Source: Macrocystis pyrifera (Eukaryota; Sar; Phaeophyceae; Laminariales; Laminariaceae). Taken from it: a stretch of 64,000 bases of DNA. Numbering within the stretch: the stretch's first letter is position 1; the number at the start of each line of letters is the position of its first letter. Both the position numbers and the translations under genes were made by a program. The notes beneath the pieces are model-generated. The model saw nothing but the letters and a program-made list of their open reading frames with translations. It made no database searches and had not been told where the DNA came from. Below, piece by piece: positions 1 through 12,010 of this stretch. The stretch is taken from contig JASSKH010000012.1 of assembly GCA_031763025.1 (NCBI GenBank), forward strand, positions 3,162,001-3,226,000. Direction: 5' to 3'.

Positions 1-628
1 GGGACCGACTACTGCTAGCAGGTTGATGCCTTTGGCTCTGTTCTGGTCACTCACGCGAGGCGCTTGACGATGTTATAAGCTCTTGTATTAGTTGCTGTTT
101 GCCTCGCCAGATGTCTTCAGAACGAAGGGGCGAGGTGCTCATCAGAAAAGCAGGCGACAAAGCCTGCCAGGTATGATCAGGGGACGATTGCTACAAACCA
201 TAACGCCGCAACAGGGGAGAGGGGATACCACATGCCTGACTTTTCTATTAATCTGCATATCTGCATATACGGCCCTTGAGGGTGGGCTAGTGTTATGGTG
301 TAGCGCCGCAATAGGGGAGAGGGGATACCATAACACATGCCTGAGATTTTTATGAATCTGCATATACGGCCCTTGAGGGTGGGCTAGTGTGATGGTATCC
401 CCTCTCCCCTGTTGCGGTGTTTGGTTTGTCGCAATCGTCCCCTCATCATACCAGGCACGCGTTGTCGCCTGCTTTTCTGATAAGAGCCTCTCGCCCCTTC
501 GTTCAGAAGACATCTGGTGAGGCAAACAACAACTGATACGACGTACAAGAGTTTATAGCATCGTCAATCGCCTCGTGTGAGTGGCCAAAACTTTGAAAGG
601 CATCAACCTGCTAGCAGTAGTCGGTCCC
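1..628. mobile_element. Foldback (long inverted repeat) element
   Basis: The window opens with GGGACCGACTACTGCTAGCA, and its reverse complement ends at 628. About 230 bases at each end form an inverted repeat, with small indels. The centre carries a shorter direct duplication (a 'gcatatacggcccttgaggg' block near 260 and again near 358) and inverted copies of an 'aacaggggagaggggatacca' block. This fits a foldback or MITE-type DNA element with no coding capacity. The left target duplication cannot be checked because the element abuts the window edge. Open frames inside are mirror images of each other and are not genes. Confidence 0.8.
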
Positions 629-2079
629 TACGTAGGTCCATGCTGCCTTACACTTCACATTATCCACTCCGCTTGCTGCATAACAATGTAGATCTCTGTG
701 GCGTAGTTTTGTGACCACATCACTTGTACTAGTATCTCTCTAGGATTGAAGACTTGGCACGGACCATGATTGTGCTGGATGTTGACGGCTAGAAAGAACG
801 CGGTTTCATGTTAAAAAAAACTTTTTCTCTCTTTCATAGAATGTGTCTACGTCTACTACTGCTGCTTGCTGTGCTTACTGCATACCTGGTACGTAGCAAT
901 GCAGCATCTCTGTTTGTGTGTTGTATTCACATTAAATCGTCCTTTTTACCCAGCTTCATCAATCAGTACTACGCCCAGTGTCCGTGCTGATTCCTGATCC
1001 TATCACGGTGGACCATATTAAATAAGACCACATTTTGTTACTAAAAATAGCGAAATATATACGCATTTGTGTGTACCATAGATCCTATTAATGTCCCCCG
1101 TAATAGAGAGATACTGATTCTAAGGTCACAGACTGCTGTAAGACATAGGACGACCAAGAACAAAAATAACCGCAAATTGAAGGGTCAAGCGCAAGTTTGC
1201 CAGGGTACGAGAACACAACACAAGCACAGAAAATAAGAACAAGACTATCAAACAAAATAAATTCCGAACACAAATAAATGACGCAAGGAGATCAGAAAGG
1301 CTGCTATTCGTATGAACAATAGTAGATTAGCATACTATCAATACGTACTTAGGACTCTGTGGCGTAGTTTCGCGACTACAGAACTTCTATCTCTGTAAAA
1401 AAAAGATTGAAGAATCGGCACGGACACTGCTGCAGCTTTGGTGTGTGGTTGTGCTGGATGTCGATGGGTAGAAATAACGGTTTAATGTGAAGAACACCAA
1501 CAACATATATACCTGGTATATATACCTGGTATGGTCTCATCAAGAAGTGCAGCAGTCCGTGAATGATGAGGAAGACAAAATCTGAAGCTGCAGAATCCAA
1601 GTCGACGTTCTGTACTTCATAAAAAATGAAATACAATAAATAGAAGTACGTAGACTACGTGTCTATATTTTAGTTTCATAAAATGAAATACGTGTCTATA
1701 CTTGAATAAAAATGAAATACGCCAGCTATTAAATACCTGGTAGTTGATACTCAACTTTGCAAGCTGCACGGGCACTGGTTTTGTGCTGGATGTCCACGTG
1801 TAGCAAGAACGGTTATAGGGGCGTTATTAACCGGACGTTTTTTTGACGCGTTCCGCGGAAAATTTTCAACCCCACCTAAAAAATAATTTCGCGTATCGCG
1901 GAAAAGTCCCGCATCGTCGCAGAACAGCTGGCATGCGCACCGTGTGAGCCGTGTGCGCCGTGTCACCACTCGGCACTGCATAGGATAGATCAAGGTCATC
2001 CTCAGGGTTATTCTGGCCGTGGCTAGTCGCAGACAGCTCCGTGCACAACGAGAGCTCTATTCTCTATTGGTCCGGACAG

Positions 2080-2112
<33 letters not shown>

Positions 2113-2672
2113 CCATCACTTTTACTTCCCAGCCCACTCGTAGGAGGTTTTTACCCTCGACGATCTTCTGGACAAGCCGTGGTCACAGGTGTCGACCCTT
2201 CTCCCCCCCGGGACGTGCCTTTATTTTTTGTCGCGCATAGGGTTCAGCATTCCCACTGCTCGTCGATTTTCATCGAATGTAGCCAACTCACACTATACAG
2301 AGCCGACTCACCGACGACATAGATAGCCGAGATCTTCAACACGAAATCGCCAGCTATGTTCATGTCGTGGAGCGCTTTGTCGCACCAGAAGTTGAGCTCG
2401 CGAGGTACGGCGAGGCATGCTTGCCTCTCTAGGAGTCGGGGCACCACGATCCAGCGGACGGCGTACGCGCGCGCCGCTGGTTTCAACGATTCGATCACAT
2501 AGATGGACGAGCGTTGCAACCCCACACCGAACATTAAAATCCCAGACGATAATAGGACCCACCTCATTATTTTATTATTTTCGCGTTTCCATGATTTTTC
2601 CGCGAAACGAGAAAAAAAAAAAATGCAGAGAACGAAGAGGACACACACACATAATAACACAACATCATATCC
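629..2672. other. Intergenic stretch built of small repeats
   Basis: No gene seen. It holds several copies of the LINE 3'-end block (about 690-800 and 1355-1490 on the minus strand, a partial copy near 905-990), one TA-MITE at 1001-1104, a T-run of about 30 at 2082-2110, and at 2140-2300 a copy of a repeat also found at 9575-9690 and, inverted, at 10365-10540 (shared words 'cttctggacaagccgtggtc' and a C-run followed by 'gtgcctt'). The longest frame, 2244-2660 minus, overlaps that repeat and has no recognisable domain. Confidence 0.6.
1001..1104. mobile_element. TA-MITE copy, degraded
   Basis: It starts TA|TCACGGTGGACC and ends CCCCCGTAA|TA. The interior 'accacattttgttactaaaa' matches the family seen intact at 36806-36910. 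Flanking TA dinucleotides fit a Tc1/mariner-type (Stowaway-like) 2-bp target duplication. Confidence 0.7.
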
Positions 2673-2680
2673 AATTTTTC

Positions 2681-3660
2681 CAGGGCTTTTCGCGGGTCAG
2701 GTCAAATCTCACACGGGTCGGGTCGGGTCGGGTCGAGTCAGCTGACTCGACCCGACCCGCGAGATTTTGAAAGCCTCTTGACCCGACCCGACCCGACCCA
2801 ACCCGCGAGATTAAAAAAGTTGTTGTGACCCGACCCGACCCGACCCGACCCGACCCGACCCGACCCGACCCGCGAGATTAAAAAAGTTGTTGTGACCCGA
2901 CCCGACCCGACCCGTGAGAATTTTTTAATATCCTGACCCGACCCGACCCGACCCGCGAGATTAAAAAACTTCCTGACCCGACCCGACCCGACCCGACCTG
3001 CCACCCTCGGATTGACCCGTGAGACACGGGTTTCATGGGGGTCGGGCCCCCTTGACCCGCAAGACTATTTATCTTGACCCGCAGGTCCGACCTGCGGATC
3101 CGGCCCGTGGGTCGACACTTCAAAAACAATTTTTGTGGCAATTTTTGTGCCCACAAGCGATATGTGGCCTGACTGTAGTGGGTATTATTAGTGGATGCGG
3201 GCATGCGTATATGGATTTTGACAGTGTTTTCATGTTCGAATAAGATACCAAAGGAGTATTATTGGGTATTTGTACGAGAAAAGCCTTTGGGTAAGAGAGC
3301 GGGAAGTACTTTGAGTGTCGGATCCGCGGGCCGGATGCGCGGGTCCGACCCGCGGGTCAGCAGAAAAGAACTCGCGGGTCACGCTGGCCCGACCCGCGAG
3401 TGACCCGATTCTCGCGGGTCATGACCTGACCCGGCCCGTGAGCTTTTCATCACCTCTTGACCCGACCCGACCCGACCCCTGAGATTCCAGAAACTCTTGA
3501 CCCGACCCGACCCGACCCGTGAGATTTGAAAACCTCTTGACCCGACCCGACCCGACCCGTGAGATTTTGAGCTTCCTGATCCGACCCGACCCGACCCGTG
3601 ACATTTTGAACACCACGTGACCCGACCCGCGGGTCGGGTCATGACCCGCGAAAAGCCCTG
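2681..3660. mobile_element. hAT-like non-autonomous DNA transposon with CCCGA-array interior
   Basis: The left end is CAGGGCTTTTCGCGGGTCA at 2681, and the right end at 3660 is its reverse complement, with a change in the last base. The element is flanked on both sides by the same 8 bases, AATTTTTC (2673-2680 and 3661-3668). A CAGGG terminus with an 8-bp target duplication is the hallmark of the hAT superfamily. The 980-bp interior codes for nothing recognisable. It is mostly CCCGA/GGGTC pentamer runs spaced by short words such as 'gagattttgaaa', around a unique core (about 3050-3350). Frames in it only translate the pentamer (VGSGR repeats). A diverged copy lies inverted at 53322-53860. Confidence 0.85.
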
Positions 3661-3689
3661 AATTTTTCAAGGCTTATCACAGTGACTGA

Positions 3690-3975
3690 GAATCGTGACG
3701 GGACGGGACGGGACAGATTTGACTCGTTTGGCGGGAAAAAAAATGAAAACGGGACGGTAACTTGAGGACATAAAAAGTTGGCGGGACGGGAGGGGACGGG
3801 GCAGCGGGTGCCAAATTTCTCGACGGGACGGGACGGTAAATATTTTTCCCCTCGGCGGGACGAGAGGGTAAATATTTTTTTCCTCGGCGGGACGGGATGG
3901 TAAATATTTTTTTCCTCGGCGGGACGGGACGACAGTAATTATTTTCTTTTTCTTCGGCGGGGCGGGACGGTAAGC
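3690..3975. repeat. CGGGA pentamer array with T/A-rich spacers
   Basis: Runs of gacgggacggga are separated by units like 'ggtaaatattttttcctcgg'. It is distinct from the CCCGA runs of the adjacent hAT-like element, lying outside its target duplication. The minus-strand frame across it (3677-4123) is a translation of the repeat (SRPAEEK-type units) and is not called as a gene. Confidence 0.7.
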
Positions 3976-4149
3976 ATATATTTTTTCTTTCCCGCCGCAC
4001 GGTCGGCGCGGTTGTACGTGAAAAATTCCCGCACACTGCTGGTTCCGCGAAGGGAGCCCAAGCCCCGAGAAGTGCTGCCACTACACGGACGACGTCTTCT
4101 GATTTCTTCCACCCCTGCCCCAAGCACTGCTGCTGTTGTTGTTGCGTTG

Positions 4150-5980
4150 CCAGCTCATCATGGTTAAATTAAATTAGAAAAAAAAATCAAGTCACCTGCT
4201 ACCTGCTACGAGAAATTCTCTCTTCGACAGAGCAGGTCGAGTGCAGATTTTTCGTCTTGAAATTATTATGCCGAATTTCGAGTTCAAAACCAACACAGGA
4301 CAGATATTATCTTTGAGTACAATATTATTTATTTTGCGGATTCGGGGAGAACAAATGAAAGAGCCGAAAGTCCCCGTTAGGGCGCATCTTAACGGGGAAC
4401 ACTAAATTTCGTTTAATCAGAATCTGATGCAAATTAAATTAGAAAAAAAACATCAAGTCAAATTAAAAGAACCGAAAGTCCTCGCCTCGATAAGATGGGC
4501 CCTTAAATTAAATTCGAAAAAAATCAAGTCAAATTGAAAGAGCCGAAAGTCCCCGTTAAGATGGGCCGTCAAGATGGGCCCTAACCAAAAATAGTAATAA
4601 AAAAAATCAATCATTCAGTGCGTTCGTTCTTTCTGTCCTGTGTCCGTCGACATCAAGCACAACAACCACCAGTAGTCAGTCTGTGTCCGCGCCGATTCTT
4701 CAGTCCTTCCTGTAGAAATACATGCTCTCTGTGTGGTGGTCACAAAACTACGCCACATATCTATTAGAGATGGTATAGCAGTACATTCCATTGTTATGTG
4801 CCGTGAGGAACATCAGTCGTCACTTTTTTCTTCACTGCGTTTGAGTGGTGTGAGTGTGTGAGTGTGTGAGTGTATGAGTATTCGAAGAAGTGTCAAGTTT
4901 GAACTGTTAGATGACAGTTACTTGTGAGAGGCTTGACCAATCACAGCAGGATGCGGCATAATATGCAAACCAAGGTGACACCAGGTCGATCGATGCAGTG
5001 CTGCAGGGCAAGCACACCAGTGTTCTGCGAGAGAGAACTGGCCAAAAGCTTAACGTTTTTTTTTTTCGGTTTGGACTCGCCCGCACGGGAAGGCAGGGTC
5101 GCCACCCATTACCTGGGGAGCGCTGTTCACAGAAGACAAGCCTCGAGCTGTTACAGCTGCTGCTACTGCGTCCTGTTTTTTTTTGCTTGAGCGAGCGAGC
5201 TTTGCAGGGCCGCGGAAATAATTTAGCAGAGATGATGAAGAGAGCCGATAGCGTGGTGAAGCGGGCTGGAGGAGGGCAGGGGCATGCCGGCGGGAGCGGG
5301 AGACATCGCAGGCTTGCCTCGGCAAGGCACAAACATACTAGGGTGAGAGGGAGAGGCTGAGAGAGAAGAGGCAAGGATGTTTTGCTTGTTTTTTTTAGGT
5401 GCACGGTTGTTTTGTTCAGTGCGTCGTGATTCGTACAGCAATGAACAAATCTACGTGTTGTGGTATGATTACAGGTACATATATACACGGAGAACATGAC
5501 TTGCAACACATTTTCTGCAAGGTTTTTCAGCGACACTCTGCACTGCACAGCAGCAGCAACAGCAGCAGAGCAACAATCGGCAGCAGAGCATCAAGCCGCA
5601 GAGTAACAAGCAGCAGCAGAGCAGCGCGCAGGAGCAGAGAATCAAGCAGCGCAAGCAGCAGCAGCTACGTGAAAGAGTTTCGGGAACATTATATATAAAC
5701 ATCGTACAAACAGACGTAAAAGTTCTGTCATGTTGTCCCGTTGCACCTCACGTACCTGGTATAGTCCTTGTACGGGTACACCTGGTGGTGGTATACCTGG
5801 TGGTAGCTCGCCCCCTCACTAGGTACGGTCAAGGCGTCAAGGCCCAAGCCTTCAGCGGCCAAACTGGCACTGGCACCGCACCATCGGTCGGTGTGACTGG
5901 CCGTGAAACTAATATAATATTTACAGATAGTGTAGCCATGAAGCTGCTTTTAGTGGACGCCAAAACCATCAGATCTCACC
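4150..5980. other. Intergenic; AT-rich repeat units and a CAG-rich tract
   Basis: From 4160 to 4600 a unit with 'aattaaattagaaaaaaa', 'tcaagtcaaattgaaagagc' and 'gaaagtccccgttaagatgg' recurs about three times; related inverted copies lie at 27985-28060 and 28770-28865. A LINE 3'-end block is at about 4635-4760. Positions 5545-5670 are an imperfect CAG/CAA trinucleotide run. Frames at 4907-5548 (minus) and 4998-5360 (plus) overlap one another and show no domain, so no gene is called. Confidence 0.5.
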
Positions 5981-6014
5981 TCTCCCACACCAAAAAAATA
6001 TTATGGAGATCGTA

Positions 6015-7140
6015 GATGCTATTTGGGATTCTTCTCCTTTTCTTTTTCTTTTTCTTGTTCTTTTTCGGTTCGGTTTGTTCGTTGCTTCTCTTTCTTTATG
6101 GTGTATTTTGGTTGCTGGCGTATGTATGTATGTTGTGTCGGCCGCACCTAGTGCGAAGGCATGGTATTACGTTGGCTATTAATGCATTACGGTGTGTTAT
6201 CTCTGTGTCGTAGTCTGTGACCAGAGCTCGTATCTTTCTAGGGTGAAGAATCAGCACGGACACTGGGCTTGCTGGATGTCGACGAGTAGAAGAACGGTTT
6301 AATGTGAAGAACACACACACACACACAAGGTCTTTCTGCACAAGAGCGAATTGCAACATACGTACTGGTACAACATCATATGCATGATACTGCTGTACGA
6401 ACCTGGGTATATAGATATGGTAACCTGGTAATATAAGTTTATGCAAATAGTACGTACTTGCTTGCAACATCCCCACCCTGTACTGCTTTTAAGTATATAC
6501 GTTGCGGGGCGCATAAATAAACTGTAAATAAATGTTTTTGTGTATGGTATTTAGTACAGAAATGGCCAAAATAACAGTAGTATGAATCATGGTATGGTTC
6601 TCATTTTTTTGACGGTCTTATCTTTTTTGGCAAAAGCGCAAAAGCCCTTACTCGTACAATGATTGCGAAACGCGGTTACGGCATGCAAATAAAAAACTTT
6701 CACGCCTCTGCCCGGCTCCCCCTGGGCACCCTGATCCCACCCCAACCTGCAGTGTCCACCATGCTATTATTAATAGCTCGTACCTGTATTGTCTCACTGA
6801 CGTACATGGTACTGGTGTGTGTGTGTGTGTGTGTGTTCGTCACATTAAACCGTTCTTCTACTCGTCGACATCCAGCAAGCCCAGTGTCCGTGCTGATTCT
6901 TGACCCTAGAAAGATACGAGCTCTGTGGTCACAGACTACGACACAGAGATAACACACCGTAATGCATTAATAGCCTACGTAATACCATGCCTTCGCACTA
7001 GGTGCGGCCGACACAACATACATACATACGCCAGCAACCAAAATACACCATAAAGAAAGAGAAGCAACGAAAAAACCAAACCGAAAAAGAACAAGAAAAA
7101 GAAAAAGAAAAGGAGAAGAATCCCAAATAAATAAATAAAA
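6015..7140. repeat. Inverted pair of LINE 3' ends
   Basis: About 310 bases at 6020-6325 reappear as the reverse complement at 6823-7135, separated by about 500 bp. Each arm ends toward the centre with the LINE 3' block and an (AC)n/(GT)n tail. The same arms, with a spacer of only about 50 bases, form the centre of the palindrome at 12.2-13.1 kb. Small frames in the arms (for example 6967-7164 minus, 65 aa) stay open in several copies but consist of T-rich sequence and are probably not genes. Confidence 0.75.
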
Positions 7141-7199
7141 TGGGAAGCCAAAGCTCAGACACATACATACTTACCCCGAGCATGAGCCAAAAGGGACGT

Positions 7200-9570
7200 G
7201 CAAGGGGAAAGATACGAGAAGGAAAAAGGGGACTTGTACACCGATATGTTATTGCGGTGACTATTAATACTACTGCTGTCCTGCTGTCGTATACCAGCCC
7301 ATTATCAGTTCCTGGTACCTGGTAGCTACGAAGCACTGATCCCACGCGACCTTTATCTGCCGAAGCCGGGGTTTCAGCCGAGACGGCCACAGCCTAAACG
7401 GCACCCACGCTAAAACTACCGCGGTGTGTTGGTGTCTGACCTGAGGTTCTCTCCCGCACATGCAGACACAGGCTCTTGTCTTACCATTCGTGTCTACTAC
7501 AGCAGTAATAGGGAGGAGTATGGTAATCAGAACCTAATATGTTGTGTGAACATGGGGGAATGCCGGTTTTTTGCGTCCTTCGTGGGTTCTGATTAAACTA
7601 CTGCTGAATTAGTTTCCCCTCCCCATTCAATAATGGAATACTGAATCAATACGTAGCTGCACGAGTACGCTGGAAGGACGAGTGAGTTCTTTGAGAAACT
7701 GATGTCGAACCTTCGCCCTTCAGAGATCGGCAACGTCGATCAATTCTGCACAATGGGCACGCTCGTCTCTACCTCGATGCCGTAACTATCTCTGCGGTAC
7801 CACAGACGAACACCTTCGGCGACGACCACAGCAGCTCTTCGGTGACACTGCGCTCCAGCACTCGGGCTATTTTATCGTAGCTCGTACTCCCGTCACATCC
7901 CCTCTAATACTCGAATTCCGGAACGCCTCCACAAGCACCACCGGTCCTGCCGAAAGTTGCGTTTCTTTCTGCTGTCGCCACGCGAGCACAGCTGTCTTGC
8001 AAGTTGTCGCGCTGTCACTCGGTTTCGGCCTAGCGAGCGTGCCGCGAGCGTGTCGCGTTGGTCCTGCGCTGCTACGTACCAGGTAGCAAAATTATGTACC
8101 GCACGTGTAACACGCATATAACACCCAAGATAACGCGCCCCTTGGGACGATTTTCCTCGCCGATTTCCTTCAAAATGAGAATGGCGTATGTAAACAACAA
8201 AAATCAGAGTGTCTCGCCGAGATATTTTTCCATAGGCGCATCGCTTGGCGTTTGCACTCTGCCCTCCTTGCCGAGAAAATCATAGTGGAAATTCGGCCAG
8301 GGAGGTGTGCTATGTATGCTGTGCGAGTTAACTGCCGCGTCGTCGCCTCGTGCTTCAATCATGAAAACACAGTTCCGAACCTGTCCGATCCGAACACGAG
8401 TTGACGTTTTTCTGTTGGCGTGTCGATGTTGCTGTTGTTGTCACAAAAACTCTCAAATCATGGAGTCCGTGGTCAGCTGAAGCCCTAAGAAAATTCTGAA
8501 AACCACTAAAAATCAAAATTGGGCTTGGAGGCACGACGCTTCCCACCTAGAATAGACGGGAAGAAGAACGCGCATACATGAAATGAACTCAATGTGCAAA
8601 CTAAACTACTTGCTGTGCAGGTAACGTGGCCGTGGTTATCCACTCTACTACAGCATAGAGTGCCCCCCGTTCTCACAGCTCACCAACTCATGGGTATGGC
8701 TACTGACTACAAGTACAGCGGGCTATCTGGGTTATATTATGTTGTCAGATGGTAGAATGGTCGGACTATTTACGGAAGAGTCGTTTTATCCGAAAGCCTC
8801 CAAGAATAAATGTTTGAGATTTTTTGCCCAGCAGTAGAACGCTCTCAGGCTTGAAGTACCGGTGTACGGTGCCCAACAGCAGTACAGCACACCTACTATA
8901 TTCTAAGAAACACGAGCGATAAGAAAAGCAGGCTGAGACATACAAGAAAACAAGAAATTCAGCGGTTGTTGTAGTATGGCTGGTGTAGAACGCACCGATT
9001 CTCAAATACAGAAATCCAGCTTAGATTAGCTTCCATCTTTCTTATTTTTCCTTTGAGACCCCGAGATAGCGACCTCAACAACGATAAACGTTTGGTTCTG
9101 CCATCAATATATTAATCGTCTACGAGCAGCATGCGCCCACCTGTACCCACCGGTAGATATTCTCGCTGCCGTGCGGTACGACGCCTTGCATTGCAACTTG
9201 GACACCAATTTCTGTCATCCTCTCCAACCGCGCAGTGACAGCAGTTGCTGTACTCGTCACTTTTTACAGTCATTTGTTTTTTATTTTTTAACTCTGAAGA
9301 CGCAAGGTTTGTATCACAATATACAAGCAGTACCCGGTACGTTAGCGTTTCACTACAGCAAGCAGTAGCTATTACCCGTTTACCTGCGATTTTCACTTTT
9401 TATTTCTCTCTATTAACAGTCTCGCAACAACAGAATTACGGTACTGATATCCTGGTGTCTCCGTATAGTATTAATAGCATAAGGAATCAGGACGGACACT
9501 CGGTCCAGTGATGTAGTTTTTTTTCCCCCTTTGTTTTATCACCAAATTCACTTTCCATCTCAGTTCTTAT
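7200..9570. other. Stretch without recognised features
   Basis: Base composition is balanced with few long homopolymers, and no open frame exceeds 100 codons. I see no conserved domain, tRNA or clear splice-linked exon series. If anything is coding here it is in exons too short to recognise by eye. Confidence 0.4.
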
Positions 9571-9796
9571 TAATAATAGGAGGTTTCACCCTCAGCGATC
9601 ATGTGGACAAGCCGTGGTCACAACAGCAGTGTCGTCCCTTCTCCCGCCCCGGTACGTGCCTTCATTTTTCGAGAAAGAGCGGCGTTTCACAAATACTGCA
9701 GTCCACGGGTAGAAACGAAGCACACTGGAAAAGCTGCTGCAGTATGAATAGTGCAGGACGCCGATCGTATGTGTGTGTTGTCTTCACATCAATCCT

Positions 9797-9895
9797 TGTA
9801 GGACTGCGGTTACGTTTTGGGGACAAACCGCTTAGATTCCATGCATTAATAGTTTGTCCCCAACGCGAGACACCAGCACTACCTACAGTAGTAAT
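9797..9895. mobile_element. Short MITE (M2 family), degraded
   Basis: It has the words 'gtaggactgcggt' and 'ttttggggacaaaccgctta', then the inverted 'agtttgtccccaa'. It matches the near-perfect foldback at 58791-58869 and the copy at 10108-10197. Confidence 0.6.
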
Positions 9896-10107
9896 TAATA
9901 CCAGTGTCCGTGCCGATTCTTCAATCCTAGAGAGGAGCCCCAAGCTCTGCGGTCACAAACTACTGCTGCAATACATGGGCCTGGCACACGTGGCTGGCTC
10001 ATTACCGACGGGATACATTTAGTTCATGGTGTACCGATACTGCTGTTACTGCTGCTACTGCTGCTGCGCTGGTATTGGTACTGATGCTGGTGTGATGGTT
10101 TTATGTA

Positions 10108-10197
10108 CCCTTTTAGGACTGCGGTCCCGCTTTGGGGACAAACCAGTCATAATCAATGTGGTTTATCCCGAAAACGGGACTGCAGCAGTCCTATCAG
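10108..10197. mobile_element. Short MITE (M2 family)
   Basis: A foldback of about 85 bp running from TTAGGACTGCGGTCCCG to CGGGACTGCAGCAGTCCTA, with 'tttggggacaaacca' and its inverted partner 'tggtttatccc' inside. Same family as 58791-58869. Confidence 0.7.
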
Positions 10198-10202
10198 TTT
10201 GT

Positions 10203-10290
10203 ACTAGAAGCGCCCCCGGTGACTTGGTAGGTGGTCTGCGTGCCTATCAAGATCAAGTTCGTGGGTTCGAGTCTCACCGAGTGCATACTC
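10203..10290 (+). other. tRNA-like sequence, probably a tRNA-derived SINE head or decayed tRNA
   Basis: It has an A-box-like 'tgacttggtaggtgg' and a B box 'gggttcgagtctc' about 35 bases later. The B box sits in a 5-bp T stem (gtggg/ctcac), and gac/gtc can form a D stem. The acceptor stem pairs only over 'cggtg/caccg' and I cannot form an anticodon stem, so a working tRNA is unlikely. A T-run (attttttt-like) follows about 15 bases downstream, as for a polymerase III terminator. Confidence 0.4.
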
Positions 10291-10364
10291 GTAGGGATTT
10301 TTTCTGGCGTAAAAAATGACTAGCAGAAAGCGCGAGAGCGTGAGTTAGCGACCTTCGATGAAAA

Positions 10365-10540
10365 TCGACGAGGAGTGAGAATGCTGAACCCTACGCGCGA
10401 TAAAAATGAAGGCACGTATTCGTACCGGGGGGGAGAAGGGACAACACCTGTGACCACGGCTTGTCCAGAAGATCGCTGAGGGTAAAAAACCTCCTACGAG
10501 TTGAGCTGGGAAGTAAAGGTGATGCTGAAAAACAAGAAGA
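10365..10540 (-). repeat. Dispersed repeat ('cttctggacaagccgtggtc' family)
   Basis: Inverted relative to copies at 2140-2300 and 9575-9690. It contains a C-run (here ggggggg), 'tgtgaccacggcttgtccag' and 'gaaaatcgacgaggagtgag'. Shorter relatives of one end occur near 31595, 49110 and 54235. Confidence 0.6.
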
Positions 10541-10869
10541 AAAAAAAGGTCAACCCTCTTGTGACTTTCAGAGGAGAAAGTTGGCGATAAAAAGTGACGA
10601 TTGCCGGTAACGGCCTCTGCGTGATGGGGAGGATGATATTCTGCAACATGGTGTCCGAGTTCAATGCAAGGAGTCGCAGGGCACGCGCGCAACACGTTCC
10701 TACCCCTACTCAGGCTATTCGTACCTGTAGACTGCTGTTGATGAGGCCAATTTGATCACTGGTTTGGTCTATATCTAGGGCCCTCCAAAGGGGTTAGGCT
10801 ACGAAACATTTTTGGGCTGCAGTCCCGTTTTGCACTTCAATGTGCCTACTCCATACGTAACACTGCTGT

Positions 10870-10995
10870 AATATCGCTGTGGCGTAGTTTTGTGACCACA
10901 GAACTTGTACAAGTATCACTCTAGGATTGAAAATCGGCACGGGCACTGGTTGTGCTGGACGTCGACGGGTAGAAAGAACGGTTTAATATAGCACC
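10870..10995 (-). repeat. LINE 3'-end block (about 130 bp), typical copy
   Basis: Read on the minus strand it runs from 'ttaaaccgttctttctaccc' through 'gtcgacgtccagcacaacca' to 'ctacgccacag'. Other clear copies lie at 690-800 (-), 1355-1490 (-), 4635-4760 (+), 6195-6320 (-), 6830-6960 (+), 9890-9965 (+), 12490-12610 (-), 12680-12800 (+), 15370-15495 (+), 19295-19410 (+), 25852-25970 (+), 55635-55755 (+) and 58030-58150 (-). Several sit directly at the 3' end of LINE sequence, so the dispersed copies are best read as 5'-truncated LINE insertions or a SINE sharing that tail. Confidence 0.75.
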
Positions 10996-11125
10996 CTGTA
11001 AAACCTGCGCATATGAACTGGCTATGATCTATCAACCATCATGCTACCCTTCAGGCGTACCTGGTACGGAACACAGCAGTAGACAATGCATATACATATT
11101 AATACTTGAATCCAGAAGTGCTACT

Positions 11126-12010
11126 CAGACGACCCAGTTTTTATACCTAGGAGGCATTATCCACGAGAACGCTGACCTATCCTTCGAAATCGAGCGACGA
11201 ATCCGTCTGATGCGGGCATGCCTCAAACGGTATGGTCCGGAACTGTACTATAGGACGAACGCACCGCTTAGTCTGGAAGTCCGGATGCTGAAGGCCGAGG
11301 TGATTGAGACCTTGCTGTACGGTTGCGTGACGTGTACCCTCAATGCGGACCACTTCGCCAAGCTTCGACCAGCCCACCACGAAGTCCTTCTGCGAGTCAT
11401 TGGTTTCCAGCGCCGACTACGCACCGACCACACCACCCTCTCGTATGCGAAGGCGCTCAGGATAACACGATGCGAAAGTATCGAAACGACCATCCGTAAA
11501 CGGCGATTATTCTTTACGGGGGCTGTGGTACGGCAACACGAGGGGCGATTGCCCAGTCGGTTGATGTTCGGGACGATCGCTGGTGGGGAGAGCCCGAAAC
11601 CAGGCGGGCAGCCCAACACTTGGCCTAGGGCCATTGCTGAGGACCTTAGAGTGTTCAAAGCCACCGAGGGATCAACGGAAGACTCCCCCTTAGTCTTTGG
11701 AGTTGGGACCGCACTGTGGCCCACTGCAGCAAAACAGACGGGGAAGTGGTACCGGGGAATCCTCGAAGCAGCTGAACAGTTCATGGGCAGGTGGCACGAG
11801 GCTGAGGCAAAGCTGAGTAGACAGCGGCGTGCATCCGCTGCGGGCAGTGTCAGAGGGAATGGGGGGAGGGGTAACAGCAGGAGGGGTAGAAGGAACACCG
11901 TACAAGTGTATGGGGGCAGGGGGGGGAACGGGAGGAGTAGAAGGGAAACCGCGGTAGAAGAGAGTAGCAGAGAGACCGCAGATAGGGTAGCAAGGTACCA
12001 GGCCGACTAA
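11126..12010 (+). pseudogene. 5'-truncated non-LTR retrotransposon ORF (C-terminal part)
   Basis: This open frame matches the last ~290 residues of the longer copy at 13256-14800. It begins at the [11 protein letters not shown] segment that follows the reverse transcriptase palm/thumb, and ends in an Arg/Gly-rich tail before the stop at 12010. The reverse transcriptase motifs ([13 protein letters not shown]) are missing. The 5' cut at 11126 is typical of incomplete target-primed reverse transcription. The frame upstream of 11126 (from 11024) is unrelated host sequence. Confidence 0.8.
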
